A DNA stretch of 40,802 bases from Actinomycetota bacterium (lineage in GTDB: Bacteria > Actinomycetota > Acidimicrobiia > IMCC26256 > PALSA-610), in contig PLBO01000151.1 of assembly GCA_003134555.1 (NCBI GenBank), positions 212,757 to 253,558 on the forward strand, written 5' to 3'. Below are positions 22,433 to 33,175 of this stretch, in pieces. Position numbers and translations under genes: made by a program. The notes below the pieces were generated by a model. That model was not told where the DNA came from. It did no database searches and saw only the letters and a program-made list of their open reading frames with translations. Every line of letters starts with the position of its first letter. The stretch's first letter is position 1.

Positions 22433-23278
22433 TCAGCGCTGCACGTCACCTTCGAGCTCCGTGAGCGGCGCGACCTGGTCGTCGCGCCACGCGCGCACGA
22501 TCGTCGACTGACTCGCGGTTCCGAGCAGCGTGCCGTCCTCGGCCCAGAGGTGCACGAGCCCGTGACCGAAACCGTCGGCGACCGCGTGCACCCGCACGTC
22601 GGCGAGAACCCACGTGGTCGGGACGCGGTGCGCGACGCGCAAGGTGTTGTCGAGGCTGTTGCCTCCCGCGCGCTTGCCGAGCGCCTGGCTGATGCCGAAC
22701 GGCACGAAGTCGCCGATGATGGCGAGCGCGGCTGCCGACATGTCGAGTAACTCCGGCATGCGGATCCACAGCGCGGCGTGGCCGGAGCCTTCCGGGCCGG
22801 GAAACTCCCACGGTGTGCGTCCGCTCGCGAGCTTGGTGTCGAGGCGGCTGCTGATCGTGCCTTCGTGGCGGTTCATGAGTGCTCGGGGCGGGCAGTCGTC
22901 GGGGCCCGGTACGTCGGGGCGCACCGCCCACTGACCCTCGAGCGGGAGGGGACGGCGCCCGAGCGCGCCGAGCACCGTGAGGATCTCCGTGTCGCCGACG
23001 CGCACGATGACGCGCGCTTGCGAAATCTGATGGCCGCGCACAACCTCCAACACGTCGAGCTCGACGATCGAAGGCGGGCGTGCGAACGAGAGATACTGCG
23101 CGGTCGCCCAGATGCACGGCCGACCGGTCACCTGCTCCATGACCTCGATGCACGCGCCGAGTCCGCAACCACCGAACAGTGCACCCGTACCCGACGTCAG
23201 TCCGCGCACGACCTCCATGCGCCAGCGCGTGCGATCGGTCGCGTCGGGTTCGAGTCCGAAGAAGGTGCGGGCGTCCAT
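22433..23278 (-). CDS. Double-hotdog acyl-CoA thioesterase-like protein (TesB/4HBT_3 group)
   Basis: 281 aa. The N-terminal half has LFGGCGLGACIEVMEQVTGRPC and a beta-rich RPPSIVELDVLEVVRG; the C-terminal half ends VHLWAEDGTLLGTASQSTIVR. The LWAEDG-x-L-x-x-x-A-S-Q-S motif is the second-hotdog signature of TesB-like thioesterases. A middle segment of about 60 residues links the domains. It should hydrolyse or bind an acyl-CoA. A related protein with the same closing motif is at 38713. Middle gene of the operon started by the sulfatase-like gene (52-base gap); TAGCGT nine bases before the ATG may give it its own promoter. Confidence 0.8.
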   Translation of the reverse strand: MDARTFFGLEPDATDRTRWRMEVVRGLTSGTGALFGGCGLGACIEVMEQVTGRPCIWATAQYLSFARPPSIVELDVLEVVRGHQISQARVIVRVGDTEILTVLGALGRRPLPLEGQWAVRPDVPGPDDCPPRALMNRHEGTISSRLDTKLASGRTPWEFPGPEGSGHAALWIRMPELLDMSAAALAIIGDFVPFGISQALGKRAGGNSLDNTLRVAHRVPTTWVLADVRVHAVADGFGHGLVHLWAEDGTLLGTASQSTIVRAWRDDQVAPLTELEGDVQR

Positions 23279-23330
23279 CGGCCGGGCACGCTACCCGTCC
23301 CGCATCGATCGCCGAGGATGACGTGAGCGT

Positions 23331-24836
23331 TCAGCGCCTCGGCGCGTTGCGTTCGACCAAGCCGGCGTGCATCGTCAGCTTCATGCCGGTGAGCGTGCGT
23401 TCCGTGTGAGTCATGCGCCACGTCAGCATGCGCTGCGCGTAGTCGAGCACTTTCGCCGCGTAGGCCGGATCGCCCGCGACGTTGCGTATCTGCGCCGCAT
23501 CGGTGTCGAGATCGAAGAAGATCGCCGGCAGCATCGGATAACCGGAGAACTGTACGTACTTGCCGTGGTCGTCGCGCAGCACCGCGAGCGCGCACTCCTC
23601 CATCGTGATGCCGAACGCCTCTTCGATGAGCGGACTGTCGGGATCGCGGAAGTCGAACTCGAAATGTACTTCTCGTCGCCAGTCGTCGGGTGACGCGCCG
23701 CGCAGCCACGGCGTGAGCGCGCGACCGTCGCATTGCAGCGGTATGTCGGCGTCGAGCAGCTCGCAGATCGTCGGCAGCACGTCGACGTGCTCCGTGAACG
23801 CGTCGACGATGCGGCCATCGGACACGCCCGGGCCCCGTACGATCAACGGTACGTGGTACGACTGGTCGAACCAGCCGAGCTTGTGCAGCATGTAGTGATC
23901 GCCGAGGTTCTCGCCGTGGTCGCTCGTGAAGATCACCAGCGTGCGGTCGGCCTGCCCGGTTGCGTCGAGCCAGTCGAGAACGCGGGCGACCTGGTCGTCG
24001 ACCTCGGCGAGCATGCCGTAGTAGGTCGCTTGCAGCTCGCGCTGCTCTCGATCGTCGTCGGGCGACTTCAGGAACGGATGGTCGATCATCATGGCGAGCA
24101 ACGGATGCTGCGCGCCCTCTTCCGCGCGTGACGCCGCCCGCACCGGTGCCGGGACCGACCCCGGATCGAACATCGTGTCGTACGGAGCGGGCGCAAGGAA
24201 CGGAGGATGGGGTCGCAGGAACGACACGTGCGCGAACCATGGGCTCTCGCCCTGCCCGTCGGCCCATTCGAGGAACCGGTCGGTGAGGAAGGTGGTCTGC
24301 GAGTGCTTCGCGTCGTACTGGGTGCGCCCAAGCGAACCGGCGGCCGGTCGGTCGACGAACGCGCGCCAGTCGTCGGGGACTTCGAGGCCGTCGGCTCGCA
24401 TCCAGTCGAGCCACTCGAGCGGCTCGCCCTCCGGGAGATGGCACACGGGGTCGAAGCCGGGAAGGACGCCCTCGTAACGGAACAGACGGGGGTCGCCGGG
24501 CGCGACCGTTCGGGGGTCGATGCTCGTGTCGGTGTAGCCGAAGAGCGCCGGCTCGTACCCAAGCCGGCGGGCGACGAGCGCGACATTGTCGTGGCGGGCG
24601 TCGAGCGGCGTTCCGTTCGACACCGACCGGTGGTTCATCAGGTACATGCCGGTGTAGAGGGCCGCCCGGCTCGGCCCGCAGGGCGCGGCCTGGGCGAAAT
24701 GCCGCCGGAACGACACCCCGCCGGCGGCAAGGCGGTCGAGGTTGGGCGTGCGCACAACCGGGTGCGCGGCCGCGCCGAGGCAGTCGCCCCGCCACTGGTC
24801 GGCGGTGATGAACAGGACGTTTACGCCGGGTGCCAT
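23331..24836 (-). CDS. Phosphonate monoester hydrolase / sulfatase (alkaline phosphatase superfamily)
   Basis: 501 aa. NVLFITADQWRGDCLG gives the first metal ligands. The nucleophile motif is C53GPSR57, where Cys is converted to formylglycine; the flanking APCGPSRAALYTGMYLMNHR is the specific form of Rhizobium/Burkholderia phosphonate monoester hydrolases. SDHGENLGDHYMLHKLGW supplies the second metal cluster, and CDGRALTPWLRG follows. These enzymes are promiscuous for phosphonate monoesters, phosphodiesters and sulfate esters. Formylglycine formation needs a maturase that is not in the window. ATG start at 24836; it lies divergent from lon (54 bases between starts) and heads an operon with the thioesterase and LLM genes. 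Confidence 0.9.
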   Translation of the reverse strand: MAPGVNVLFITADQWRGDCLGAAAHPVVRTPNLDRLAAGGVSFRRHFAQAAPCGPSRAALYTGMYLMNHRSVSNGTPLDARHDNVALVARRLGYEPALFGYTDTSIDPRTVAPGDPRLFRYEGVLPGFDPVCHLPEGEPLEWLDWMRADGLEVPDDWRAFVDRPAAGSLGRTQYDAKHSQTTFLTDRFLEWADGQGESPWFAHVSFLRPHPPFLAPAPYDTMFDPGSVPAPVRAASRAEEGAQHPLLAMMIDHPFLKSPDDDREQRELQATYYGMLAEVDDQVARVLDWLDATGQADRTLVIFTSDHGENLGDHYMLHKLGWFDQSYHVPLIVRGPGVSDGRIVDAFTEHVDVLPTICELLDADIPLQCDGRALTPWLRGASPDDWRREVHFEFDFRDPDSPLIEEAFGITMEECALAVLRDDHGKYVQFSGYPMLPAIFFDLDTDAAQIRNVAGDPAYAAKVLDYAQRMLTWRMTHTERTLTGMKLTMHAGLVERNAPRR

Positions 24837-24890
24837 GGGAATGCCGACCGCGGGAATCGGGAATCGCCCTTCGTCGTTACAACTCGCACT

Positions 24891-27197
<2,307 letters not shown>

Positions 27198-27228
27198 TCC
27201 GGCGATATCCCCACCCCCGAGCACCTAC

Positions 27229-27255
27229 GGGGCGGTGGCCTTAGGCTGCCGCCCC
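27229..27255 (+). terminator. Strong hairpin after lon that abuts the SDR start codon
   Basis: GGGGCGG (27229-27235) pairs with CCGCCCC (27249-27255). Inside, GCC (27238-27240) pairs with GGC (27244-27246) around a TTA loop, with a TG/TG internal mismatch. It starts 31 bases after the lon stop and touches the GTG at 27256. No T-run follows. Likely a lon 3'-end or attenuator structure. Confidence 0.55.
27242..27247 (+). promoter_or_regulatory. -10-like TAGGCT inside the hairpin, leaderless SDR start
   Basis: TAGGCT ends eight bases before the GTG at 27256. A transcript starting there would omit the hairpin, while lon read-through RNA would contain it. Confidence 0.45.
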
Positions 27256-28059
27256 GTGCTCGAGGGCAAGGTCGCGATCGTCACGGGCGGGGGTGGCGGG
27301 ATCGGTCGCGGGATCGTCGAGCGTTTCGTCGCGGAGGGCGCGTCGGTCGTGTTCGCCGAGGTCGACGTCGACCGCGCCCGCGAGACCCAGGCGGCAGTCG
27401 GAGAGCGGGTCGTGGGGGTTGTCTGCGACGTGCGCGAACCTCACACCTCAGAAGCGCTGGTCGTCGCGGCACGCGACAACTTCGGCCGCGTCGACGTCCT
27501 CGTCAACAACGTGGGGCACTTCGGTGGGCGGCGGGTCGCGTTCCACGAGCAGACCGACGACGAATGGGACGCGCTGTACCAAGTGAATCTTGCGCATGTC
27601 TTCGCGTGCTCGCGTGCAGTGCTTCCGCGACTCGTCGAGCAGGGCGACGGCGGCACGATCGTCAACGTCTCGACCATCGAGGCGTTCCGCGCGATCCCGA
27701 CCCGCGCCGTGTACTCCGCGTTCAAGGCCGCGATCACGGGCTTCACCCGTTCGTTGGCGGTCGAGTACGCGCGCCACGGGGTGCGGGTGAACGCGATCGC
27801 TCCCGACGTGACGGAGACACTGCAGGTGCCGTACTCGCGATGGGTCGGGCCGGAGGACGAGCATCTGATCCCGACGTGGGTGCCGCTCGGTCGGTTCGGA
27901 CAGCCGTCCGACGTCGCCGGCGTCGCGGTGTTCCTCGCGTCGGAGCTCTCGAACTTCGTCACCGGTACGACCGTGCACGTCGACGGCGGCACGTTCGCGG
28001 CGGGAGGGTGGTTTCCGACTGAGGAGGGTGGGTGGACCAACCGGCCGCGCCGACCCTGA
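27256..28059 (+). CDS. Short-chain dehydrogenase/reductase
   Basis: 267 aa classical SDR. The Rossmann motif TGGGGGIGRG lies at 10-19, an acidic Asp near 37 (AEVDVD) favours NAD(H), and NNVG is at 84-87. The catalytic tetrad is Asn111, Ser139 (NVSTIE), Tyr153 and Lys157 (YSAFK). The C-terminal GRFGQPSDVAGVAVFLAS and VHVDGG blocks are normal. Substrate unknown; a hydroxyacyl or sterol alcohol would fit the region. GTG 27256 is preferred over an upstream TTG at 27235, which falls inside the hairpin. The CPBP-like gene begins within its last 28 bases. Confidence 0.93.
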   Translation: MLEGKVAIVTGGGGGIGRGIVERFVAEGASVVFAEVDVDRARETQAAVGERVVGVVCDVREPHTSEALVVAARDNFGRVDVLVNNVGHFGGRRVAFHEQTDDEWDALYQVNLAHVFACSRAVLPRLVEQGDGGTIVNVSTIEAFRAIPTRAVYSAFKAAITGFTRSLAVEYARHGVRVNAIAPDVTETLQVPYSRWVGPEDEHLIPTWVPLGRFGQPSDVAGVAVFLASELSNFVTGTTVHVDGGTFAAGGWFPTEEGGWTNRPRRP

Positions 28060-28880
28060 CCCCGATCCGAAAGCTGTGGCGCACCTACGTCACCGACGTG
28101 CGGGCCGACGCGGATGCGCACGCGTCGACCACACCCGAGACCGATCGCAAGATGGTGCTGGTCTTCGTGACGGCTGCGGTCGCGCTCACCTGCGGGAACT
28201 TCCTCTCCGACGGCAGCCGGCCCGAGTGGCTCGAGACGATCCTGCGCACCTTCGGCCTGCACGGTCTCGCGTCGCGGTTGCACGACGCCATGCTCGTGTC
28301 GGCGCACCGCGACTGGAACCAGCTCGCGTTCTGGGCCGTCATCGTGATCGCCTCGTACGTCATTCCGCCGATGCTGGTAATCCGGCTCGTGCTGCATGAA
28401 CGCGCGCGCGACTACGGGCTGCGCGTGCGCGGGATCATGCCGCATCTGCGCACGTACGCGATTCTGTACGCGGTCGCCGCGCCGTTGATCGTCGCGGCTT
28501 CGTTCACGGCGTCGTTCCAGGACCGGTATCCCTTCTTCCATCCCGCGGCCGGCCACTCGCTCTGGCCGTACCTGTACGCGTGGTGGTTGCTCTACTGGCT
28601 CCAGTTCTGCGCGCTCGAGTTCTTCTTTCGCGGCTTCCTCCTGCACGGGCTCGCGCCGCGCCTCGGTTGGGCCGCGATCTTCGCGATGGCGCTGCCGTAC
28701 AACATGCTGCACTACGCCAAGCCGATGCCCGAGGCGCTCGCCGCGATCGTCGGAGGGATCGTGCTCGGGACGTTGAGCCTGAAGACGCGATCGGTGTGGT
28801 GGGGCGCCGCGCTCCACATCTCGATCGCGTTCACCATGGACGTCTGCGCGCTCACGCACGCGGGCCGCATCTTCGGGTGA
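28032..28880 (+). CDS. CPBP/CAAX-protease-like membrane protein with altered active site
   Basis: 282 aa with about six to seven membrane segments after a soluble N-terminus of about 40 residues. The core ALEFFFRGFLLHGLAPRLG resembles the EExxxR motif of CPBP (Abi, PF02517) intramembrane proteases, but the first Glu is Leu195; Glu196 and Arg200 remain. YNMLH gives His227 and LHISIA gives His262, but the usual Asn four residues after the last His is Ala266. Two of the expected catalytic or metal positions are therefore changed, and activity is uncertain. It starts at GTG 28032, overlapping the SDR gene. It may be a membrane protease homologue with a non-protease role. Confidence 0.7.
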   Translation: MDQPAAPTLTPIRKLWRTYVTDVRADADAHASTTPETDRKMVLVFVTAAVALTCGNFLSDGSRPEWLETILRTFGLHGLASRLHDAMLVSAHRDWNQLAFWAVIVIASYVIPPMLVIRLVLHERARDYGLRVRGIMPHLRTYAILYAVAAPLIVAASFTASFQDRYPFFHPAAGHSLWPYLYAWWLLYWLQFCALEFFFRGFLLHGLAPRLGWAAIFAMALPYNMLHYAKPMPEALAAIVGGIVLGTLSLKTRSVWWGAALHISIAFTMDVCALTHAGRIFG

Positions 28881-28889
28881 GTCATCGGT

Positions 28890-30785
28890 TCAGGTGACGT
28901 CGCCGTCGCCGTCGATGTCGACGACGGGCGCCACGAACTGCGAGTTGTAGAGCCGGTAGTAGGGACCGTCGTGGTCGAGCAGCTCGCGGTGCGAACCCTG
29001 TTCGACGATGCGGCCGTTTTCCATCACGAGGATGACGTCGGCGCCGCGGATCGTCGACAACCGGTGCGCGATGACGAAGCTGGTGCGCTCTTTGCGCAGC
29101 GCGTTCATCGCCTCTTGGATGAGGACCTCGGTGCGGGTGTCGACCGAGCTGGTCGCTTCGTCGAGGATGAGAATGGCCGGGTCGGCGAGGAACGCTCGGG
29201 CGATGGTGAGCAACTGCTTCTGGCCGGCGCTGATGTTGTCGCCTTCTTCGTTGATCATCGTGTCGTACCCGTCGGGCAGCGAGTGCACGAAACGATCCAC
29301 GTAGGTCGCGCGGGCGGCCGCGAGAATCTGCTCTTCGGTCGCGTCGGGGTTGCCGTACGCGATGTTGTCGCGGATCGTGCCGCCGAACAGCCACGTATCC
29401 TGCAGCACCATGCCGATGTTCGATCGCAGTTCGCGCCGTGGAATCGACGAGATGTCTTGCCCGTCGAGCGTGATCACACCGCCGTTCAGCTCGTAGAACC
29501 GCATGATGAGGTTGACGAGCGTGGTCTTGCCGGCTCCGGTCGGACCGACGATGGCGATGGTCTGGCCGGGCTCGGCGACGAGCGAGAGCGACTCGATGAG
29601 CGGCCGGTCGGGGTCGTAGGAGAAGGTCACGTCGCAGAATTCGACGCGGCCGCGTACGGGGGGCGGGTTGTCGCTCTCGACCGCGTCGGGACTCTGCTCC
29701 TCGGCGTCGAGGAACTCGACGACGCGCTCGAACGAGGCGATTCCCGACTGGAAGACGTTCATCATCGACGCCACTTGCGTCAGCGGCATCGAGAACTGGC
29801 GGGAATACTGGATGAACGCCTGGATATCGCCGATGGTGATGGCGCCGCTCGAGACTCGGAGACCGCCCACGACCGCGACGATCACGTACTGGATGTTCCC
29901 CATGAACATCGTGAGTGGCTGCATCAGGCTCGACATGAACTGCGCGGCGAACGACGACTCGTAGAGCTCGTCGTTGGTGTCGCGGAAGCGCCGTTCGACC
30001 TCGCGTTGGCGGCCGAACGCCTTCACGACCGCGTGACCGGTGAAGGTTTCCTCGATCTGCGAGTTGAGCAGCCCGGTGCTCCTCCATTGCGAGATGAACT
30101 TGGGACGGGAGCGACGCGCGACCGCGCGCATCCCCCAGATCGACACCGGGACGGTCGTGAGCGCGACGACCGCGAGCAGCGGCGAGATCGTGAACATCAT
30201 CACGGCGGTGCCGACGAGTAAGAGCACGGACGTGAGCATCTGGCTGAGCGTCTGCTGCAGGCTCTGCGCGACGTTGTCGATGTCATTGGTTACCCGGCTG
30301 AGCAGATCACCGCGCGACTGCTTGTCGATGTAACTGAGTGGCAACACGTTGACTTTGTCCTCGACATCGGATCGCAGCTTGAACATCAGTCGCTGGATGA
30401 CACCGGCGAGCATGTACGCCGCGACTATCGACAACGCAGACGAGGCCGTGTAGAGCACGATCGCCTGGATCAGCACGTGATGCAGCGCGCCGAAGTTCAT
30501 GTGATGGTGTATGACACCTTGAACGATGATGTCGGTGCCGTGCCCCAGCACCTTTGGCCCGAAGACGTTGAGGGTCGCGCTGGCCATGGCGACCAATACG
30601 ACGATGCCGAGCACCACCCGCATCGGCCCGAGCATGCGGACCATCCGCCGGAGCGCGTTCTTGAAGTCCTTCGAGCGTTCTCCCGGAACGCCCGCCGAGT
30701 TCCACCGGCCCGCGGCACGTGTCTCCGGCGCCGCGAGATCGAGATCTTCTTGCTCTTGTTGCTCTTGGTCGTCGATGATCGTCAT
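28890..30785 (-). CDS. ABC exporter half-transporter, catalytic subunit
   Basis: 631 aa. About 70 soluble residues (an Asp/Glu/Gln-rich tail) precede six membrane helices and an ATPase domain. It has Walker A GPTGAGKTT near 411, signature NISAGQKQLL near 516, Walker B LILDEATSSVD near 533 with the catalytic Glu, and H-loop IAHRLSTI near 571. The signature has SAGQ instead of SGGQ. With its partner (30782-32518), which lacks the catalytic Glu and H-loop His, it forms an asymmetric heterodimer like TM287/288 or BmrCD. The start overlaps the partner stop by ATGA. It is a likely multidrug or lipid exporter under TetR control. It lies tail-to-tail with the CPBP gene. Confidence 0.92.
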   Translation of the reverse strand: MTIIDDQEQQEQEDLDLAAPETRAAGRWNSAGVPGERSKDFKNALRRMVRMLGPMRVVLGIVVLVAMASATLNVFGPKVLGHGTDIIVQGVIHHHMNFGALHHVLIQAIVLYTASSALSIVAAYMLAGVIQRLMFKLRSDVEDKVNVLPLSYIDKQSRGDLLSRVTNDIDNVAQSLQQTLSQMLTSVLLLVGTAVMMFTISPLLAVVALTTVPVSIWGMRAVARRSRPKFISQWRSTGLLNSQIEETFTGHAVVKAFGRQREVERRFRDTNDELYESSFAAQFMSSLMQPLTMFMGNIQYVIVAVVGGLRVSSGAITIGDIQAFIQYSRQFSMPLTQVASMMNVFQSGIASFERVVEFLDAEEQSPDAVESDNPPPVRGRVEFCDVTFSYDPDRPLIESLSLVAEPGQTIAIVGPTGAGKTTLVNLIMRFYELNGGVITLDGQDISSIPRRELRSNIGMVLQDTWLFGGTIRDNIAYGNPDATEEQILAAARATYVDRFVHSLPDGYDTMINEEGDNISAGQKQLLTIARAFLADPAILILDEATSSVDTRTEVLIQEAMNALRKERTSFVIAHRLSTIRGADVILVMENGRIVEQGSHRELLDHDGPYYRLYNSQFVAPVVDIDGDGDVT

Positions 30786-32518
30786 GCGGCCGCGCTCTTC
30801 TCGCCGATCTGCGACTGCACGATCTCCGCGTACGTCGGATTATCTCTGATCAGCTCGTCGTGCGTACCACGGCCGATAACGACGCCGTCCTCGAGCACGA
30901 GGATGTTGTCGGCGGTCGCAATTGTCGACACCCGTTGGGCCACGATGATCACAGCGGAGTCGCGCGTATAGGGACCGAGCGCGGCGCGCAGGCGCGCGTC
31001 GGTCGAAAGATCGAGCGCCGAGAACGAGTCGTCGAACACGTAGATGTCGGGCTTGCGGACGAGCGCCCTCGCGATCGAGAGTCGCTGGCGCTGGCCCCCC
31101 GACACGTTCGTGCCGCCCTGTTCGATGCGGGCTTGCAGCCCGCCGGGCATGCTGCGGACGAACTCGCTCACCTGCGCGACGTCGAGCGCGGCCCACATCT
31201 CGTCCTCGGTGGCGTCGGGCTTGCCGTATTGCAGGTTGCTCGCCACCGTCCCCGAGAATAGATACGGCCGCTGCGGCACGAGGCCGATGGTGCTCCACAA
31301 CACGTCGGGGTCGAGGTCGCGCACGTCGACGCCGCCCACCAACACGTTGCCCTCGGTGCTGTCGAACAACCGGAGTATGAGATTGACGAGCGTCGACTTG
31401 CCCGCGCCGGTACTACCGACGATCGCGGTCGTTTGGCCCGGCGCGGTGGAGAAGGAGACACCGGTGAGCACGGGGTGCTCGGCGCCGGGATAATGGAAGC
31501 CGACGTCGCGAAACTCGAGCGCGCCCTGCTCGATGACGTCGTGCACCGGATTCACCGGCGGCACGACGCTCGGGTCGGTGTCGAGCACCTCTTGAATCCG
31601 ATCGGCCGATACCGATGCGCGCGGGATCATCGAGATCACGAAGGTGGCCATCACCACCGACATGAGGATCTGCACGAGGTACGAGAGGTACGCGACGAGC
31701 GTCCCGACCTGGATCTGGCCGGAGCTCACGCGACTCGCGCCGATCCAGAGCACCGCGACGAACGACACGTTGATGAGGAGGTTCACCGTCGGGAACATCG
31801 ACGACATGAGCCGGCCGGCGCGCAGCGATACGGCGGTCAGGTCGGCATTGGCCTTGCCGAACCGCTTCGCCTCCTGGGGCTCGCGCACGAACGCCCGTAC
31901 GACGCGGACGCCGGTGATCTGCTCGCGCAGCACGCGGTTGACCTGATCGATGCGCTCCTGCATCAGGCGGAAGGCGGGAACCATCTGCGAGACGAGCAGG
32001 CCGAGCACAACGCCCGCCACCGGCATCGCCACGACCAGGATGATCGATAGGCCGACGTCCTGGCGAAGGGCCATGAACACGCCGACGACGATCGTGATCG
32101 GTGCCGCGATGGCCATGGTGGCGGCCATCACGACGAGCATCTGCACCTGCTGCACGTCGTTGGTGATGCGCGTGATCAGCGACGGCGCACCGAACGTGCC
32201 GACTTCGCGGGCCGAGAAGTCGGTGACCTGATGGAAGAGGTTCTTGCGCAGGTCGCGCCCGAAGCTCATCGCGACCTTGCCGCCCCAGTAGACCGCGGCA
32301 ACCGAGAACGCAACCTGGACGAGCGCGAAGCCCAACATGATCGCGCCCCACGTGTAGATGTAATGCGTGTTCCCGGCGATGACGCCCTTGTCGATGATGC
32401 GCGCGTTGATCGTCGGCAGCGTCAGCGCGGCCGACGTCTGCACAGTCTGCAGCACCACGATCAACCACAGAGCCCTGCGGTACGGGCTGAGGTGTGAGCG
32501 CAGGAGTCGCTTCAGCAC
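30782..32518 (-). CDS. ABC exporter half-transporter, degenerate-site subunit
   Basis: 578 aa with six membrane helices (residues 15-300) and an ATPase domain. Walker A GSTGAGKST is near 368 and the signature VSGGQRQRLS is canonical. The Walker B end is VFDDSFSALD near 493, with Asp in place of the catalytic Glu. The H-loop is VAQRVSTI near 525, with Gln in place of His. The nucleotide site formed by these residues and the partner's SAGQ signature should bind but barely hydrolyse ATP, the standard arrangement in heterodimeric type IV exporters. GTG 32518 overlaps the TetR gene by 7 bases and has AAAGGA six bases upstream. Confidence 0.92.
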   Translation of the reverse strand: MLKRLLRSHLSPYRRALWLIVVLQTVQTSAALTLPTINARIIDKGVIAGNTHYIYTWGAIMLGFALVQVAFSVAAVYWGGKVAMSFGRDLRKNLFHQVTDFSAREVGTFGAPSLITRITNDVQQVQMLVVMAATMAIAAPITIVVGVFMALRQDVGLSIILVVAMPVAGVVLGLLVSQMVPAFRLMQERIDQVNRVLREQITGVRVVRAFVREPQEAKRFGKANADLTAVSLRAGRLMSSMFPTVNLLINVSFVAVLWIGASRVSSGQIQVGTLVAYLSYLVQILMSVVMATFVISMIPRASVSADRIQEVLDTDPSVVPPVNPVHDVIEQGALEFRDVGFHYPGAEHPVLTGVSFSTAPGQTTAIVGSTGAGKSTLVNLILRLFDSTEGNVLVGGVDVRDLDPDVLWSTIGLVPQRPYLFSGTVASNLQYGKPDATEDEMWAALDVAQVSEFVRSMPGGLQARIEQGGTNVSGGQRQRLSIARALVRKPDIYVFDDSFSALDLSTDARLRAALGPYTRDSAVIIVAQRVSTIATADNILVLEDGVVIGRGTHDELIRDNPTYAEIVQSQIGEKSAAA

Positions 32519-33105
32519 GACGGGTCCTTTCCTCCGACCCCGTGCAGGAACAGGTGCACGAGCTCGGCGGGCGACCTCGGTTCACCGGCGAGCATCGGGT
32601 GTGTCGTCGACAACGTGAGCGCGCGCAGCAACCGCGCCGCGACGATCGGCTCGACCGTGATCCGGGCGCGGCCCGCCTCGAACCGCCGAACGAGCGCGTC
32701 ACTGTCGGCCATGGGGCGCCGCGTCATCTCGTGGAACCGCGTGCCGACGCTCGACACGAGCCGCCACATGTCGATGACGCGCTGCTGCATGATCACGACC
32801 GCGGCGGCGAGTCCTTCCTCGAACGGCAGGCCTTCCGGGATGCCGTTCAAGGCCGCTTCGAGGGGCTCCGGGTCGAGCGCCGACTCGACGACGGCCGCGA
32901 TGATCTCGTCCTTGTCGGCGAAGGCGCGGAAAATCGTGCCCTCGGCGATGCCGGCCGCGTCGGCGATCTGCCGGCTGGTCACCCGGTCGCCGTGCTCGAG
33001 CAGCAACGGCAGCGTCGCCGCGACGATCATCGCCCGCCGGTCGTCGGGCGCCAGGGACGGGGCCCGCTTGGTCTTCGGTTCTGTCTCGGTCGCCGGTCCG
33101 GTCAC
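32512..33105 (-). CDS. TetR-family regulator of the ABC exporter operon
   Basis: 197 aa. The HTH is VTSRQIADAAGIAEGTIFRAFADKDEII at about 42-69, where the usual YxHF is FRAF. The remaining two-thirds is a helical ligand-binding domain. GTG at 33105 has TATGGT eight bases upstream and no RBS. The gene overlaps the first exporter gene by 7 bases, so regulator and pump are one operon. The palindrome at 33122-33139 lies just upstream of its -10-like hexamer, fitting autorepression released by the pump substrate. Confidence 0.93.
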   Translation of the reverse strand: MTGPATETEPKTKRAPSLAPDDRRAMIVAATLPLLLEHGDRVTSRQIADAAGIAEGTIFRAFADKDEIIAAVVESALDPEPLEAALNGIPEGLPFEEGLAAAVVIMQQRVIDMWRLVSSVGTRFHEMTRRPMADSDALVRRFEAGRARITVEPIVAARLLRALTLSTTHPMLAGEPRSPAELVHLFLHGVGGKDPSC

Positions 33106-33113
33106 GGCCGTCC

Positions 33114-33119
33114 ACCATA
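33114..33119 (-). promoter_or_regulatory. -10-like TATGGT, leaderless start of TetR-ABC operon
   Basis: TATGGT on the minus strand ends eight bases before the GTG at 33105 and immediately follows the operator. Confidence 0.5.
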
Positions 33120-33121
33120 GC

Positions 33122-33139
33122 TGAGTGAGTCCTCACTCA
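33122..33139. promoter_or_regulatory. TetR operator candidate TGAGTGAG-TC-CTCACTCA
   Basis: Exact 8-bp arms around a TC spacer, next to the -10-like hexamer of the TetR-ABC operon. The arm sequence differs from the ACCGAC/GTCGGT sites elsewhere in the window. Confidence 0.75.
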
Positions 33140-33175
33140 CCTAACGGGGCAGGTCAGGACCCAGCTCTCGCCAGG

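Noticed and set aside
24207-24890. N-terminal extension of Lon of 228 residues
   Set aside because: The extension is antisense to the sulfatase gene, while the Lon domain begins exactly after the ATG at 24891.
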